A stretch of DNA of 64,000 bases from Rubrivivax sp. GTDB lineage: Bacteria; Pseudomonadota; Gammaproteobacteria; Burkholderiales; Burkholderiaceae_C. The DNA lies in assembly GCA_027484825.1 (NCBI GenBank), contig JAIXSE010000029.1:1-64000 (forward strand), written 5' to 3'. The first letter of the stretch is position 1, and each line of letters opens with the position of its first letter. The notes under the pieces were generated by a model. That model saw only the letters and a list, made by a program, of their open reading frames with translations. It was not told where the DNA came from and did no database searches. This document shows, in pieces, positions 62,632-64,000 of this stretch. Position numbers and translations under genes: made by a program.

Positions 62632-62733
62632 TCAGTCGCGCAGGGTCATGCTGCGCATCAGCATGCGCATAACGGTGAAAAACTCGGGGACAAGATCAGG
62701 CGCGCAGCGGCGCCCTGTAGGGTCTGGGTCCAT
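62632..62733 (-). CDS. Very small protein of unknown function
   Basis: A 33-residue frame starting MDPDPTGRRCAPDLVPEFF and ending MRSMTLRD, preceded by a good ribosome-binding site (CAGGAGA) 5 bases before the ATG. It lies between a 69-residue small frame and the outer-membrane-like gene, all on the minus strand with short gaps. A longer in-frame version to 62835 exists but its ribosome-binding site is poorer. Expression and function are unknown. Confidence 0.4.
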   Translation of the reverse strand: MDPDPTGRRCAPDLVPEFFTVMRMLMRSMTLRD

Positions 62734-62768
62734 GGCGGTCTCCTGATGGGAGTGCGAGTGGCTGAGTA

Positions 62769-62978
62769 TCAGACCGGCGTGCGACGCCGCTGCGACAGCG
62801 GCACCAGCGCCACGCGCAGTCGGCGTGTGGTCCACAGGGTCTGCTCCTCAATGCGCAGCAGATCACGCAGGCGCTCGGCGAGCGTCGGCGCGGTCACCGG
62901 GCGCTGGGACTGATCCTGGTGCGCGGCCTGAGCCTGAACAGGGGCCTGAGCCCCGGCATTTGGAGTGAGAGAGCGCAT
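62769..62978 (-). CDS. Small hypothetical protein
   Basis: A 69-residue frame with GGAGGATG upstream of MRSLTPNAGAQ. The N-terminal half is Gln/Ala/Pro-rich, and the C-terminal half is a basic amphipathic helix (LAERLRDLLRIEEQTLWTTR, then RLRVALVPLSQRRR). It seems to be the first gene of a three-gene minus-strand unit with the 33-residue frame and the outer-membrane-like protein. No family is recognised. Confidence 0.42.
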   Translation of the reverse strand: MRSLTPNAGAQAPVQAQAAHQDQSQRPVTAPTLAERLRDLLRIEEQTLWTTRRLRVALVPLSQRRRTPV

Positions 62979-63528
62979 GAACACATCCTCCGGCAGGACG
63001 GCTCGCACGGGACGGCATTCGCTTCACATGACGCGCAGGCCGCGTCACGATCAGCGATCGGGAAAAGCGATGCCACCAGGACTGGCCCTTTGCAAACCGA
63101 GAACGCAAACCGAGAACGCAAACCGAGAACGCAGACAGGGAACTCAGGTCGGCCTGGCGAATCGGTCAAGCCAATCGGGGAGACCCATCAGCGAGACCCA
63201 TCATCGAGGCCATTCAGGGAAGCCATTCGGGGAGGCAGCGCCTCGTCCAGCTGGACGAGGCAAGCGGCGCAGACGCGCCGCCGGAGTCGGCGATCAGCGC
63301 GTCAGAGCAGCGGCGGCCATCCCGGCACGCATCGCTTGACTACTGGCACTTTCCACGCACGAACTCCGTTGTTGAGATGGCGCGATTGTTGCACAGGCCC
63401 TCCGCCCCTATCAACCGCCGGGGCTCCCCTGCCCTCAATGGCGCGGGGCCCTACCGGTGATAGTGCGCAGCACTGCGCCAAGTCACCGCCACGTCACCGC
63501 CAAACCACCATCGAACCCGCGGCAGTCC
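62979..63528. other. Spacer with tandem repeats upstream of the small-gene cluster
   Basis: A 550-base region without a convincing gene. It contains three exact 13-base repeats (63092-63130) and several imperfect repeats with AGACCCATCA and GGCCATTC/AGCCATTC units at about 63180-63235. It should contain the promoter of the minus-strand small-gene cluster. Arginine-rich open frames on either strand look like shadows. Confidence 0.5.
63092..63130. repeat. Three tandem 13-base repeats
   Basis: GCAAACCGAGAAC occurs three times head to tail, exactly, at 63092-63104, 63105-63117 and 63118-63130, followed by a decayed GCAGAC. It lies about 115 bases upstream of the first small gene. It could be a set of operator sites or simple repeat slippage. 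Confidence 0.85.
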
Positions 63529-64000
63529 TCAGCCCACAGCCTCTTTCAGGAACAGCTCCCGGTCCGGCGCGAAGTTGGCGTGAAGCGGCAACAGCGCGCC
63601 GCCCAGTGCGGCCGCATCCGCGCCGACCGAGCCTTGCAGCAGACGGGGCGGTCTCACCCCTTCCCAGGCCGGGCCTTGCATCACAACTTCCGCCTTGCGG
63701 ATGAGTGCGGCCAGCAGTTCCCGGGAGAGCACGCCGTCGATGATCACGCCATCCAGGTCCAGCAGACACGCCGCACTGTGAATGGCATGGGCCAATGCTG
63801 GCCCGGACTGCTCCAGCCAGTGCTCCGTCACCGCCCGCCACGGGGCGTGCAGCGCCTGATCGGCCTCCGCCAGCCCAAGGCCCGCGGCCAGCCACGCCTG
63901 TTCCAGCGTATGGAGCGACGCCACACTGAGCAATTGCCGCGGCGCGCCGCCGCTCCCCGAAGGCCCCAGCGGCATCGACCCAACAGCCCCCGCATTGCCA
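63529..64000 (-). CDS. ROK-family protein, C-terminal part
   Basis: The 3' end of a minus-strand gene whose start is beyond the window. About 156 residues are visible. They begin GNAGAVGSMPLGP, the stretch that follows the ROK signature in sugar kinases and NagC/XylR-type repressors, and include LLDLDGVIIDGVLSRELLAA (C-terminal ROK core). Whether an N-terminal DNA-binding domain exists cannot be seen, so kinase and regulator remain equally possible. The end of the gene is intact (LFLKEAVG). Confidence 0.75.
   Translation of the reverse strand, partial: GNAGAVGSMPLGPSGSGGAPRQLLSVASLHTLEQAWLAAGLGLAEADQALHAPWRAVTEHWLEQSGPALAHAIHSAACLLDLDGVIIDGVLSRELLAALIRKAEVVMQGPAWEGVRPPRLLQGSVGADAAALGGALLPLHANFAPDRELFLKEAVG

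Noticed and set aside
63092..63130. CRISPR or plasmid iterons
   Set aside because: The 13-base units are contiguous without spacers, and no cas or replication initiator gene is nearby.

Overview
The window is high-GC DNA (roughly two-thirds G+C by eye) from a betaproteobacterium of the order Burkholderiales, most likely the Roseateles/Mitsuaria/Rubrivivax group. The reasons are gene order (rpsO-pnp-quinone oxidoreductase-tpiA-secG-tRNA-Leu-nuoABCD and alaA-hom-thrC-moeA-moaD) and the type of the encoded proteins. The exact genus is an inference. No plasmid or phage backbone is seen; this is chromosome with a few accessory patches.

Layout. 1-7.2 kb, minus strand: energy and RNA core genes (start of the nuo operon, tRNA-Leu(GAG), secG, tpiA, quinone oxidoreductase, pnp, rpsO). 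7.5-10.5 kb: a nitric-oxide defence pair, hmp and divergent norR, with three GT-N7-AC sites and a sigma-54-like promoter between them. 10.5-15.3 kb, minus strand: an EAL-HDOD protein carrying a collagen-like insertion, then a histidine kinase/LuxR-type response regulator pair. 16-22 kb, plus strand: a PBP7-type peptidase, a PA2779/PA2778-type pair, and a membrane aminopropyltransferase coupled to an FAD oxidoreductase. 22.2-26.2 kb: a three-subunit gluconate-2-dehydrogenase-type complex. 26.5-35.2 kb, minus strand: moaD, moeA, thrC, hom and alaA, interrupted between hom and thrC by a two-gene cassette (P-loop ATPase plus a helical repeat protein). 35.3-43.1 kb: Mth938-domain protein, bcp, a putative small RNA, phoH, a strong inverted repeat, an MFS exporter, a HAD phosphatase and prpE. 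43.5-47.0 kb: a NlpC/P60 hydrolase with a structured leader and a proline-rich membrane-anchored protein.

47-49 kb is accessory: tRNA-Ala(CGC) whose 3' end and terminator are repeated perfectly (58 bp) 1.36 kb downstream, enclosing two small genes, followed by two more hypothetical genes. 50-57 kb holds an NTF2-like protein behind two palindromic operators, a MerR regulator divergent from a hydrolase, and a DUF2946/TonB-receptor/PepSY metal-uptake group. 57.3-61.4 kb is a degraded, lower-GC island: an AAA15-TOPRIM (OLD/PARIS-like) ATPase gene broken by an amber codon just before Walker A, a frameshifted tyrosine integrase fragment, a 5'-truncated IS3-family transposase, and a probable PD-(D/E)XK nuclease. 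The window closes with a small-gene cluster leading to an outer-membrane-like protein, and a partial ROK-family gene.

The strongest candidates for something undescribed are the ATPase/repeat-protein cassette inside the threonine operon, the collagen-like insert in the HDOD domain, and the tRNA-Ala-flanked mini-island.
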